Shown: positions 1 to 11,848 of the stretch, in pieces
Position numbering within the stretch: the stretch's first letter is position 1
Layout: every line of letters starts with the position of its first letter
Assembly: GCF_001429505.1 (NCBI RefSeq)
Contig: NZ_LMJW01000020.1
Span: forward strand, 592,975 to 656,974
Direction: 5' to 3'
DNA from: Allobosea sp. Root483D1
Lineage (GTDB): Bacteria; Pseudomonadota; Alphaproteobacteria; Rhizobiales; Beijerinckiaceae
Length of the DNA: 64,000 nucleotides
The notes under the pieces: model-generated
Seen by the model: only the letters and a program-made list of their open reading frames with translations
The model's database searches: none
Told to the model about the DNA's origin: nothing
Translations under genes and position numbers: made by a program

Positions 1-1238
1 CCGAGATCGCTCGGCAGCCAGCGCCAGCGCTCCATCTGAGCGACGATGTCGCTTTCCAGGCGTGTCGAAGGCGGCATCGCGAGCGCGGCGACGGTCTGGT
101 CGCTGAGCACGCCATCGGCGCGCAAGCCCGCCTGCTTCTGGAAGTCGGCCAGCGCCAATGCGGTCGAGCGGTCGAAGACCGGCTCCTCGCTGCTGCCCAG
201 GCCGAGCCGGGCACGGACGAGCGGCACGCGGGCATCGCGCATGCCGACCTTGAGGGAGGGGCCGGCCGGGATGCGGGCGACGGGCGTTTCGGACTTATGG
301 GCGCGCAGCTCGGCGAGCTTGGCCTTCAGGCGCTGATAGCCGCCATGCTGGGGATTATAGGCGGCAAGCACCGCACCGGGATCGGTGGCGCCGGCGAGTT
401 CCGACAGCACTTCGGTCGCCGAGGGCAACTCGAGCTTCGGGGTGATCAGCTTCGAGAGGCGGCGCGGATCGATGCGTCCGCCGCGGGCGTCGCGGGCGTA
501 GAGCACGGCGAGTGCCGACAGCCGGATATCGGCCGCGGCGAGGCTGTCCTTGTCGGCGCTCTCGAAGACCGGCAGCAGGTAGTCGCCGGCGCGCAAGCCG
601 TCGTCACCCGCGCGGCCGAGCCGGGCGACGATCTGCTTGCCGGCGGCGCTCAGATCCTTGCCGTCGATCCAGAATGGCCGGTTCTCGTTGGCGGCATAGG
701 CGGCGACGATGTCGGCGCGCTCGCGGGCGGCGAGGCGGGGCAGGGCGGAGGCGATCTCGGCCTGCGCCGCGATCCGGCCGGAGAGTTCGAGCCCCGCTGG
801 CATCGTCACCGCGACCTCGGGAAGCGGCGGCAGATCAATCTGCGAGGGCTTGGCCAGTTGCGGTTGCGGCGAGGGCTCGGCCGGCTTCGTCAGAGCCGGA
901 TCGACCGGTGGCATCTCGGGCTCGGGCAGGTCGAATTCGAGCTCGGCTGGGGCCTGATCGGGCCTGGTCGAGAGCGCGCCGGTGACCATCTCCTTGGCCT
1001 CGGCCGCTTCGGCCGACTGCAGGCTGGTCGATGGGCGCAGATCGAGCGTCACCTCCGCGGGGGCGGGGATGTCGAGCTTTTGCGGTTGGGTGTCGCTGTT
1101 CAGGATGACCAGGGCCGGCTGCTCGGGCAGCGGCACGCCGAGTTCGGCCGCCGCCTCCTGGGCAGCCGCGGGAGCGAGGAGCAGCGCGAGGCCAAGCGTG
1201 GTGGCTGAGACGGTTTCCGCCAGGCGGCGAAGGCGCAT
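1..1238 (-). CDS. L,D-transpeptidase, YcbB/LdtD type (3' part outside window)
   Basis: About 412 codons are open from the ATG at 1238 to the window edge with no stop. Residues 1-26 form a signal peptide ending in a run of Ala before Gln-Glu. A Pro/Glu-rich linker follows to about residue 150, then an Ala-rich scaffold region, and at about 330-395 a peptidoglycan-binding-like segment with FDRSTALALADFQ and GLRADGVLSDQT. The last residues, MERWRWLPSDL, match the sequence that normally precedes the YkuD catalytic domain in YcbB-type enzymes. These periplasmic enzymes make 3-3 peptidoglycan cross-links. The catalytic Cys/His lie beyond the edge, so activity cannot be judged. A response regulator gene lies just upstream on the same strand, 151 bases away. 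Confidence 0.85.
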   Translation of the reverse strand, partial: MRLRRLAETVSATTLGLALLLAPAAAQEAAAELGVPLPEQPALVILNSDTQPQKLDIPAPAEVTLDLRPSTSLQSAEAAEAKEMVTGALSTRPDQAPAELEFDLPEPEMPPVDPALTKPAEPSPQPQLAKPSQIDLPPLPEVAVTMPAGLELSGRIAAQAEIASALPRLAARERADIVAAYAANENRPFWIDGKDLSAAGKQIVARLGRAGDDGLRAGDYLLPVFESADKDSLAAADIRLSALAVLYARDARGGRIDPRRLSKLITPKLELPSATEVLSELAGATDPGAVLAAYNPQHGGYQRLKAKLAELRAHKSETPVARIPAGPSLKVGMRDARVPLVRARLGLGSSEEPVFDRSTALALADFQKQAGLRADGVLSDQTVAALAMPPSTRLESDIVAQMERWRWLPSDL

Positions 1239-1389
1239 CGATTAACTTCCCAGTCCTTGGCCGAATCCACGCCGATAACTGCGTGACTCGGCCTGCTTCG
1301 ACAAGATGCCGCCCTGCAACAGCGGCCGATATTCGCCCTCTGCAACCCGTCCCCTGTCGGTTGCAGAACGCGTTTCGCTGTGGACTAGC

Positions 1390-2880
<1,491 letters not shown>

Positions 2881-3083
2881 GAAACCTCGGCGGGCCAGGC
2901 AATTAGCCGGAATCGGCTGTTCCGTTTCGGGTCACTGTCGAGGAGAACGGTTAAGCGCCGCTTAAGCCGGCGAAGCCTTCAGGAAATCGGGCGGCTGTGA
3001 CAGCGTCGCCGTTGATCGCGAGCGGCAGCCCGCGCATATGAGAGGGCCACAACCCTCCCCAACAGGCCGAGGCAGGATACGCA

Positions 3084-4925
3084 ATGACCCGCTCCTTCGA
3101 CCGCCCCGCAATCGCACGCGCCGCTTATGCCGGGGGCGCTGCCGAGGCGCTCGGCGTCTTGCCGGAATGGGACCTGACGCATCTTTATCCGGCAACGGAT
3201 TCGCCGGCCTTCGCCGCCGATGTCGAGCGCGCCGCAGCCGAGGCGCGGCGTTTCGCCGAGCTCTATCGCGGCAAGCTCGCGGCGCTCGCCGCGCGCGACG
3301 ATGCCAGCGCGGCGCTGGCCGAGGCGGTCAATGCCTATGAGGGGTTGGAGGACCTGGTCGGCAAGATCATGTCCTATGCCGGCCTGGTCTATTCCGGCGA
3401 CACCACCGATCCGCAACGCGCCAAGTTCTATGGCGACACACAGGACAAGGTGACCGCGATCTCGACCGAGCTGCTGTTCTTCGGGCTCGAGCTCAACCGG
3501 ATCGACGAGGTGCTGCTTGCCACGGTGGCGGGACAGGCCCCGCTCAGCCACTGGAAGCCCTGGCTTGAGGACCTCGCCAAGGACAAGCCGCATCAGCTCG
3601 AGGACCGGATCGAGGAGCTTTTCCATGAGAAGTCGGTCACCGGGCACGGGGCCTGGAACCGGCTCTTCGACGAGACGATCGCCTCGCTGCGCTTCAAGGT
3701 CGGCGACGACGACCTTACCCTCGAACTGACGCTGAACCGGCTGCAGGACGCCGACGGTGCCGTGCGCAAGCAGGCGGCCGAGGTGCTCGGTACCGTCTTC
3801 CGCCAGCATCTGCGCACCTTCGGCCTGATCACCAACACGCTCGCCAAGGACAAGGAGATCTCGGACCGCTGGCGCAAGTTCGCTGATGTCGCCGATTCCC
3901 GCCATCTGGCGAACCGGGTCGAGCGCGAGGTCGTCGATGCCCTGGTCGCGGCGGTGCGCGAGGCCTATCCGCGGCTGTCGCACCGCTATTACAAGCTGAA
4001 GGCGCGCTGGTTCGGCCAGGAGGCGCTCGACTATTGGGACCGCAACGCGCCGCTGCCCAAGGTCGAGCAGCGGACGATTCCCTGGACGGAAGCGCGCGAC
4101 ACGGTGCTCGACGCTTATGGCGCCTTCTCGCCGGAGATGGCGGGAATCGCGCAGCGCTTCTTCGACGAGCGCTGGATCGACGCGCCGGCCCGTCCGGGCA
4201 AGGCGCCGGGCGCATTCGCGCACCCGACCGTTCCGTCCGCGCACCCCTATGTGCTGCTGAACTACCAGGGCAAGCCGCGCGACGTGATGACGCTGGCGCA
4301 TGAACTCGGTCATGGCGTGCACCAGGTGCTGGCCGGGCCGAACGGAGCGCTGATGGCGCCGACGCCGCTGACGCTGGCCGAGACGGCGAGCGTGTTCGGG
4401 GAGATGCTGACCTTCCGCAAGCTGCTCGACGGAACGACCGACCCGAAGCAGCGCAAGGCGATGCTAGCCGCCAAGGTCGAGGACATGATCAACACGGTCG
4501 TGCGCCAGATCGCCTTCTACTCCTTCGAGCGCAAGGTCCACGAAGCCCGCCGGCAGGGTGAGCTGACGGCGGAGAATCTCTGTGATCTCTGGCTCAGTGT
4601 GCAGTCGGAGAGCCTGGGACCGGCGATCCGGCTCGGGCCGGGCTACGAGACCTTCTGGGCCTATATCCCGCACTTCATCCATTCGCCCTTCTACGTCTAC
4701 GCCTATGCCTTCGGCGATTGCCTGGTGAACTCGCTCTATGGCGTCTACCAGAACTCGGCTTCGGGTTTTCAGGAGCGCTATTTCGCGCTGCTCTCGGCCG
4801 GCGGCACCAAGCATCACTCCGAGCTGCTGAAGCCGTTCGGGCTCGATGCACGCGATCCGGCCTTCTGGCAGATCGGGCTCAAGATGATCGAGGGGCTGAT
4901 CATCGAGCTCGAAGGAATGGAATGA
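3084..4925 (+). CDS. pepF: M3 family oligoendopeptidase F
   Basis: This 613-aa protein is the usual length for PepF. The zinc site is HELGHGVH with H406, E407 and H410. A downstream LAETASVFGE segment supplies the third ligand, as is known for M3 peptidases. There is no signal peptide, so it should act in the cytoplasm on short peptides. The start at 3084 follows AGGCAGGATACGCA. It is followed 13 bases later by a GTG-started methyltransferase gene, then a thioesterase gene that overlaps it, so the three probably share a transcript. Confidence 0.93.
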   Translation: MTRSFDRPAIARAAYAGGAAEALGVLPEWDLTHLYPATDSPAFAADVERAAAEARRFAELYRGKLAALAARDDASAALAEAVNAYEGLEDLVGKIMSYAGLVYSGDTTDPQRAKFYGDTQDKVTAISTELLFFGLELNRIDEVLLATVAGQAPLSHWKPWLEDLAKDKPHQLEDRIEELFHEKSVTGHGAWNRLFDETIASLRFKVGDDDLTLELTLNRLQDADGAVRKQAAEVLGTVFRQHLRTFGLITNTLAKDKEISDRWRKFADVADSRHLANRVEREVVDALVAAVREAYPRLSHRYYKLKARWFGQEALDYWDRNAPLPKVEQRTIPWTEARDTVLDAYGAFSPEMAGIAQRFFDERWIDAPARPGKAPGAFAHPTVPSAHPYVLLNYQGKPRDVMTLAHELGHGVHQVLAGPNGALMAPTPLTLAETASVFGEMLTFRKLLDGTTDPKQRKAMLAAKVEDMINTVVRQIAFYSFERKVHEARRQGELTAENLCDLWLSVQSESLGPAIRLGPGYETFWAYIPHFIHSPFYVYAYAFGDCLVNSLYGVYQNSASGFQERYFALLSAGGTKHHSELLKPFGLDARDPAFWQIGLKMIEGLIIELEGME

Positions 4926-4938
4926 AACGAGGCGCGCG

Positions 4939-5823
4939 GTGAGCTCCGTCGTCTTCGACCGCGCGCTCTATCGCCGCCGTCTCACGGCAGCGCTCGCAGC
5001 TGGCTATCCCGATTTCCTGCTGGCGCGCTGCGTCGCCGATCTCGACGAGCGGCTTTCCGCCGTGCTGCGGCGCTTCGAGCGGGCTGCCGATCTCGGCACG
5101 CCGCTGCCACTGGCGGGACCGGCGCTGCGGGCGCGGGCAGGTGAACTGCTGCGCATAGCGGAAGTGCCAGACGCCAGTGCCGGCCTCGTCGGAGACCTGG
5201 AGGCACTGCCCTTCACGGCGGAGTCGCTTGATCTCATCGCCTCCGTGCTGACGTTGCACACCGTCAACGACCTGCCCGGCACGCTGGTGCAGATCAGGCG
5301 GGCGCTCAGGCCCGACGGGCTGTTCATCGCCTGCCTGCTCGCCGGCCAGAGCCTGACCGAGCTCCGGCAATCATTGCTCGCGGCCGAGGTCGAGTTGACC
5401 GGCGGGGCGAGCCCGCGCGTCGCCCCCTTCGCCGATCTGCGCGATCTCGGCGCTCTGCTGCAGCGGGCTGGCTTTGCGCTGCCCGTGATCGACAGCGAGA
5501 GCGTGACCGTGCGCTATGGCGACATGTTCGGGCTCTTGCGTGACCTGCGCGCCATGGGCTGGGCCAATGCGCTGACCGAGCGTAGCCGCAAGCCGCTGCG
5601 GCGCGGCGTGCTGCTGCGCGCGGCCGAGCTTTATGCCGAGCGCTTTTCCGATCCCGACGGTCGCCTGCGCGCGACCTTCGAGATCGTCTGGCTCTCGGGG
5701 TGGGCTCCGCATGAGAGCCAGCAGAAGCCACTGCGGCCCGGCTCGGCCAAGGCGCGGCTGGCGGATGCGCTCGGCGTGAGTGAGATCGGCGCGGGCGACA
5801 AGGCGGGTGGGGACGAGCGATGA
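4939..5823 (+). CDS. SAM-dependent methyltransferase-fold protein, NDUFAF5/BioC-like
   Basis: A 294-aa class I methyltransferase-fold protein starting at GTG 4939; the only nearby ATG (4922) is out of frame. It begins VFDRALYRRRL, lacks a strong glycine-rich SAM loop, and has the family-typical segments DLEALPF, IASVLTLHTVNDLPG and LRPDGLFIACLLAG. This pattern resembles the NDUFAF5 group, whose eukaryotic member hydroxylates an arginine of a complex I subunit, and malonyl-ACP methyltransferase BioC. The weak SAM motif fits the NDUFAF5 group better, but the substrate is not known. Its 3' end overlaps the thioesterase start by four bases (ATGA). Confidence 0.75.
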   Translation: MSSVVFDRALYRRRLTAALAAGYPDFLLARCVADLDERLSAVLRRFERAADLGTPLPLAGPALRARAGELLRIAEVPDASAGLVGDLEALPFTAESLDLIASVLTLHTVNDLPGTLVQIRRALRPDGLFIACLLAGQSLTELRQSLLAAEVELTGGASPRVAPFADLRDLGALLQRAGFALPVIDSESVTVRYGDMFGLLRDLRAMGWANALTERSRKPLRRGVLLRAAELYAERFSDPDGRLRATFEIVWLSGWAPHESQQKPLRPGSAKARLADALGVSEIGAGDKAGGDER

Positions 5824-6260
5824 GCGAGAGGCCGGTCAGGCTCGGGCGGGCCGATTTCCGCCTGTTCCGCACGATCCCGACGCGCTGGGCCGACAATGAC
5901 GTCTTCGGCCACGTCAACAATGTGATCTACTACAACTGGTTCGACACGGTGGTGAACGCCTGGCTGATCGAGCAGGGCTTTCTCGATGTGAAGGACAGCA
6001 GGATCGTCGGCCTCGTGGTCGGCACGCGCTGCGACTATTTCGAGAGCGTGGCGTTTCCGGAGATCGTCGAAGGCGCGCTTGCGGTCGAGAAGCTCGGCCG
6101 CTCCTCGGTGACCTACCGGATCGGGATCTTTCGGCAGGGCGGTGTGCTGACGGCGGCGCAGGGCCTCTTCACCCATGTCTATGTCGAGCGCGGCCCCCAG
6201 ACGCCAGTGCCGATCCCGGCGAAGCTGCGTGCGGCCATGGCGGAGATCGGGGTGGGGTAG
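5820..6260 (+). CDS. Acyl-CoA thioesterase, 4HBT/YbgC-like hotdog fold
   Basis: A 146-aa single hotdog domain. The diagnostic stretch at residues 18-35 reads TRWADNDVFGHVNNVIYYN, with the Asp and His-Val-Asn of the 4-hydroxybenzoyl-CoA thioesterase group. These enzymes hydrolyse acyl-CoA thioesters in the cytoplasm; the chain length preferred here cannot be read from sequence. The start codon overlaps the stop of the upstream methyltransferase gene (ATGA), which implies translational coupling. Confidence 0.88.
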   Translation: MSERPVRLGRADFRLFRTIPTRWADNDVFGHVNNVIYYNWFDTVVNAWLIEQGFLDVKDSRIVGLVVGTRCDYFESVAFPEIVEGALAVEKLGRSSVTYRIGIFRQGGVLTAAQGLFTHVYVERGPQTPVPIPAKLRAAMAEIGVG

Positions 6261-6277
6261 GCGGGGTTGGCCGCCAC

Positions 6278-6667
6278 TCACGCAATCAGCAAACCGCAAT
6301 GCTCGGCGAAAGGATCGAAGTCGCGATCCTGATGCAGGAGGCGATGGCGGTTGGCGATGCAGTAGGTCGCGATGATCAGGTCGGGCGTCTTACGGATGGT
6401 GATGCCACGGGCCTGCAGGTCGCGGTAGTGCGCAGCTCCCTCTCGCGCGAGAGCGGAAGAGAGCATGCGGGCGACCACAAACTGACGCAGCCTTGTCTCG
6501 ATGGCGAGAGCTTGCTGATCGCTTCCGGCGCCCCGCAGGATCTCCAGCAGTACGATGTCGCCGACGAGAACGTTCTGTGTTTCCTCCAGCTCGCGCAGCC
6601 TGACCACCGGTGGTGAGCGATCGCCGCGAAGCAGCCCGATCCAGGCGGAGCTGTCGACGACGATCAC
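6278..6667 (-). CDS. vapC: VapC toxin, PIN-domain ribonuclease
   Basis: A 129-aa PIN domain starting at GTG 6667. The N-terminal acidic residue is D5 in IVVDSSAWIG, with further acidic residues at LLEILRG and near the C terminus in HRLLHQDRDF. VapC toxins are Mg2+-dependent RNases that cut tRNA or rRNA when free of antitoxin. The start overlaps the stop of the antitoxin gene by four bases (GTGA), the normal VapBC arrangement. The pair is inserted between the thioesterase gene and purL on the opposite strand. Confidence 0.92.
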   Translation of the reverse strand: MIVVDSSAWIGLLRGDRSPPVVRLRELEETQNVLVGDIVLLEILRGAGSDQQALAIETRLRQFVVARMLSSALAREGAAHYRDLQARGITIRKTPDLIIATYCIANRHRLLHQDRDFDPFAEHCGLLIA

Positions 6668-6879
6668 CAGGTTTTGGCCGGATCGTCGATATCGCGCCGC
6701 ATGGCGTCGAGATCGCCATCCCAGCCGAGTCCGTCGAGCTCTTTCAGGGCCTGACGCTGGCGATGCTGCTGCACCAGCTTGCGCAAGGCCTCCTCGACCG
6801 TCGCCCGCTTGGTCGGCAAGCCGGTTGCTTCCATCGCCTCGGCGAGCAAGTCGTCATTAAGTTCGATATTGGTCCGCAT
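6664..6879 (-). CDS. vapB: VapB antitoxin, DUF2191/ribbon-helix-helix type
   Basis: A 71-aa protein from ATG 6879: MRTNIELNDDLLAEAMEATG, then KRATVEEALRKLV and a polar C terminus ending DDPAKTW. The N-terminal strand followed by two helices is the ribbon-helix-helix DNA-binding form of this antitoxin family, and the C-terminal tail is expected to wrap the VapC toxin. An in-frame extension to 6936 is possible but would run through the operator-like palindromes at 6896-6932, so I reject it. The order is antitoxin then toxin, overlapping by four bases. Confidence 0.9.
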   Translation of the reverse strand: MRTNIELNDDLLAEAMEATGLPTKRATVEEALRKLVQQHRQRQALKELDGLGWDGDLDAMRRDIDDPAKTW

Positions 6880-6895
6880 GGCGGCTCGATGTGTA

Positions 6896-6932
6896 ATGAT
6901 TGCGCAGATCATACACATCATACGCAGATGAT
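6896..6932. promoter_or_regulatory. Candidate VapB operator: two adjacent inverted repeats
   Basis: ATGAT at 6896-6900 pairs with ATCAT at 6908-6912 across 7 bases. ATCAT at 6917-6921 pairs with ATGAT at 6928-6932 across 6 bases. The block starts 17 bases upstream of the vapB start, where VapBC complexes usually bind to repress their own operon. It is also far richer in A+T than the flanks. Confidence 0.55.
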
Positions 6933-7037
6933 TCAATCGGCGCGCTCCGCTGCGATTGTCTCACCGGCCGCTTTTAGGCTATTGCCCCCGCTTGAGATCG
7001 AGCCCTGCGCTCGCCCCCTCCGTCAGGAACAGGCCGC

Positions 7038-9248
<2,211 letters not shown>

Positions 9249-9261
9249 AGTTGTTTTGACG

Positions 9262-9305
9262 CATTTTCTTCACGCGAACCGGTTTCCACTTCGCTTGAAA
9301 ATGCT
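9262..9305. repeat. 44-bp palindromic intergenic repeat, copy A
   Basis: Outer arms GCATTTTC (9262-9269) and GAAAATGC (9298-9305) and inner arms GCGAA / TTCGC form a two-step hairpin filling the gap between purL and bolA. Copies with the same architecture lie at 13619-13662 and 33312-33360. I recognise it as a widespread rhizobial intergenic palindrome type. It may act as an mRNA processing or termination structure. Confidence 0.7.
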
Positions 9306-9320
9306 CTGAGGAGATCAGCC

Positions 9321-9557
9321 ATGGCGATGGAAGCAAACGAGATCGAGCGCATGATCAAGGCGGCGTTCCCCGACGCCGTCGTCGAGATCAAGGATCTCGC
9401 CGGCGATGGCGACCACTATGCCGCGACGGTGACCTCGGCCGCCTTCAAGGGCAAGTCGCGCGTCCAACAGCACCAGATGGTCTATGCCGCGCTGCAAGGA
9501 AACATGGGCGGCGTGCTGCATGCCCTTGCGCTGACGACGACGGTTCCCCAAGATTAG
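9321..9557 (+). CDS. BolA family protein
   Basis: This 78-aa BolA domain spans the whole protein: EIERMIKAAFPDAVVEIKDL, then GDHYAATVTSAAF and a C-terminal QHQMVYAALQGNMGGVLHALAL. The variable loop holds His in GDGDHY and the invariant His lies in RVQQHQMV, the positions used to bind a [2Fe-2S] cluster with a monothiol glutaredoxin. The glutaredoxin gene is the next gene, 46 bases downstream, a widely conserved pairing in alphaproteobacteria. A GAGGAGA ribosome-binding site precedes the ATG. Confidence 0.92.
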   Translation: MAMEANEIERMIKAAFPDAVVEIKDLAGDGDHYAATVTSAAFKGKSRVQQHQMVYAALQGNMGGVLHALALTTTVPQD

Positions 9558-9603
9558 AACGAGTTCATCCGGCGGGCCTTGAACCCGCCGCAGGAGAAAA
9601 GAC

Positions 9604-9939
9604 ATGAGCGACGTCAACGCCCGTATCGATGCCGAAGTGAAGTCCAGCGACGTGGTGCTCTTCATGAAGGGCACGCCGCAATTCCCGATGTGCGGCTTCT
9701 CCGGCCAGGTCGTGCAGATCCTCTCTTACGTCGGCGTGCCGTTCAAGGGCGTCAACGTGCTCGAGGATCAGGAGATCCGCGAGGGCATCAAGGCCTATTC
9801 GAACTGGCCGACGATCCCGCAGCTCTACGTCAAGGGCGAGTTCGTCGGCGGCTGCGACATCACCCGCGAGATGTTCCAGGCCGGCGAGTTGCAGACGCTG
9901 CTCGAAGAAAAGGGCATCGCCGTCAAGCAGGCGAGCTGA
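9604..9939 (+). CDS. grxD: Monothiol glutaredoxin Grx4/GrxD
   Basis: A 111-aa protein with the CGFS active site in FPMCGFSGQVVQIL (Cys at residue 31), KGTPQ upstream, and the glutathione-binding WPTIPQLYVKGEFVGGCDI. CGFS glutaredoxins bridge [2Fe-2S] clusters with glutathione and pass them to apo-proteins or BolA partners. The upstream neighbour is a BolA gene. A rho-independent terminator follows at 9963-9993. Confidence 0.96.
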   Translation: MSDVNARIDAEVKSSDVVLFMKGTPQFPMCGFSGQVVQILSYVGVPFKGVNVLEDQEIREGIKAYSNWPTIPQLYVKGEFVGGCDITREMFQAGELQTLLEEKGIAVKQAS

Positions 9940-9962
9940 GCCTCTTCATCTCCGCAGAATCG

Positions 9963-9993
9963 AAAAGGCGGCGCGTGAGCGCCGCCTTTTTTC
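9963..9993. terminator. Rho-independent terminator after grxD
   Basis: Perfect 12-base arms AAAAGGCGGCGC and GCGCCGCCTTTT flank a GTGA loop, followed by TTC. The A-run on the left and T-run on the right let it serve both grxD (plus) and the carbamoyltransferase gene (minus, stop at 10041). Confidence 0.85.
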
Positions 9994-10040
9994 ATATCCG
10001 GATATGGCTGTTACCGACGGTTTCCCTACGAAGCAGACGC

Positions 10041-11771
10041 TCACTTCACCAGGAGCCAGTCCTCGACCACGAGCGCATCCAGTCCGCTGGTATAGAACAT
10101 CAGGATCGCGTCCTCGCTGCTGTGCAGGATCGGCTTGCCCATGATGTTGAACGAGGTGTTGAGGATCACCGGCACGCCGGTGAGCTCGTGGAAGGCGGTG
10201 ATCAGCGCGTGATAGCGCGGATTGCGTTCGGCCGTGACGCTCTGCAACCGCCCGGTCGCGTCCTCGTGGACGACGGCGGGAACGCGATTGCGCGCCGCCT
10301 CCTTCCAGGTCAGCGTGCGCTCCATATAGGGCGAGTCCTGGTAGTTCTCGAACCAGTCGGGCCCATGCTCGGCGAGGATCGAGGGCGCGAAAGGCCGGAA
10401 AGCCTCGCGATACTTCACCTTGGCGTTGAGCAGGTCCTTGGCGTCGGCCGGGCGCGGATCGGCGAGGATCGAGCGGTTGCCGAGCGCGCGCGGCCCGAAC
10501 TCGGCGCGCCCCTGCGCCCAGCCGATGAGCTTGCCTTCGGCCAGGAGCTTTGCCGTCGCGGCGATGATCTCGTCGGGCGAGAGCTTGCGTAGCCTGGGCT
10601 CCCAGGCCGCCATGCGCTCGAAAGGTTCGGTCGAGAGCCTCGAGCCGAGATAGGGGCTCATCGGCCCCTTCGGCGCCCTCCAATCCGGATTCGCCTCGGC
10701 ATGCGCGAGCCAGGCGGCGCCGATGGCGTTGCCGTCATCGGCCGGGGCGGAGGGGACATAAACCTGCTTGAAGCCGTGGCGGCCGACGATCTTGCCGTTG
10801 AAGGAGGAGTTGAGCGCGCAACCGCCGGCGAGCACGAGGTTTTCCGATGGGCAGAGCGCCGCCGTCTCGGCGAGCAGCGCCTCCATCATCTCGGCGAAGA
10901 CATCCTGGCCGCAGCGCGAGAGATCGGCCCAGCCCTTGTCGAGCGCGTCGGCCGGACGACGGGCGAGGATGTCGGTGGCGACCTGCTGGACCGTCGCTGC
11001 GTCGGCGAAGGTGAGCTTGGTGCCCTCGACGCGATAGAGCTTGCGCAGCAAAGCCAGCAATTCGGGATCGCTTTTGCCATAGGGCGCGAGCCCCATGATT
11101 TTCCATTCCTCGCCCTTGGCTTGGTCGAAGCCGGCGAGGTCGGTGACGAAACCGAAATAGAAGCCGATCGATTCGCGGCCGCGATGGCGCTTCAGCTCGG
11201 TGAGACGACCGTCCTTCAGAGCGAAGATCGCGGAAGCGCCGGTCTCGCCCATGCCGTCGACGACGAGGCAGGCGGCGTCGCGGAAGGGCGAGGACCATGA
11301 GGCGTAAGCCGCATGGCTGAGATGATGGCCGTAGCGCTTGATCCCCGTGACCTTCGCCTCGCCGAAGGCGCGGTCGAGTCCCAGCAAGGTGCCAAGGCCG
11401 GCGCGCTGCTGTTGGTGATGCAACGAGGCGATCAGGGCGCGCTCGCTGCGCTCCGGCACGAGGGAGCGGTTGAAGGCGGGCGAGAGCTTGAGCAGCGCGT
11501 CGATGCTGAATGAGCCGGCACGGCTCATCTGGTCGAGGAAGCCGGTGAACTCCTCGCCCCAGCTGGTCGCGAGCCTGATCTGCGCGCCCTTCGGGATGTA
11601 GCGCTTGAGCAGGCTCTCCATTCGCACCGCCGTGTCCGGCTCGCAGTTCGGCGCTCGCTTGTACTGCAAATAGCGCTCGGTCGCTTCGGCGAACAGGACC
11701 TCACCGCCGGGATCGATAATGGCGATGGCCGGGTCGTGGAAAGTGGTGGCGAGGCCGATGGTGTAGCTCAT
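10041..11771 (-). CDS. Carbamoyltransferase, NodU/CmcH/TobZ family
   Basis: A 576-aa protein beginning MSYTIGLATTFHDPAIAIID, the Kae1-like N-terminal domain of this family. A GHHLSHAAYASW motif at about residue 140 supplies metal-binding histidines, and the C-terminal domain has GRAEFGPRALGNRSILADPR and a final VILNTSFNIMGKPI. Members transfer carbamoyl groups from carbamoyl phosphate through carbamoyl-AMP to small molecules or sugars. An in-frame start 11 codons upstream exists, but family N termini fit the ATG at 11771. No antibiotic, Nod-factor or polysaccharide cluster is adjacent, so the acceptor is unknown. Confidence 0.9.
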   Translation of the reverse strand: MSYTIGLATTFHDPAIAIIDPGGEVLFAEATERYLQYKRAPNCEPDTAVRMESLLKRYIPKGAQIRLATSWGEEFTGFLDQMSRAGSFSIDALLKLSPAFNRSLVPERSERALIASLHHQQQRAGLGTLLGLDRAFGEAKVTGIKRYGHHLSHAAYASWSSPFRDAACLVVDGMGETGASAIFALKDGRLTELKRHRGRESIGFYFGFVTDLAGFDQAKGEEWKIMGLAPYGKSDPELLALLRKLYRVEGTKLTFADAATVQQVATDILARRPADALDKGWADLSRCGQDVFAEMMEALLAETAALCPSENLVLAGGCALNSSFNGKIVGRHGFKQVYVPSAPADDGNAIGAAWLAHAEANPDWRAPKGPMSPYLGSRLSTEPFERMAAWEPRLRKLSPDEIIAATAKLLAEGKLIGWAQGRAEFGPRALGNRSILADPRPADAKDLLNAKVKYREAFRPFAPSILAEHGPDWFENYQDSPYMERTLTWKEAARNRVPAVVHEDATGRLQSVTAERNPRYHALITAFHELTGVPVILNTSFNIMGKPILHSSEDAILMFYTSGLDALVVEDWLLVK

Positions 11772-11848
11772 GGCCGGCAGCGTATGGAGCAGCCGGCCGG
11801 CCATGGCAAATGTTGCAGATCGGTGACGCCGGTCGCGGCGTCAGTCGA

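Noticed and set aside
297..1208. Plus-strand frame of 303 aa at the left edge
   Set aside because: It is a shadow of the L,D-transpeptidase gene, whose minus-strand frame stays open with recognisable motifs.
2979..4322. 447-aa minus-strand frame opposite pepF
   Set aside because: It is a shadow of the M3 peptidase gene.
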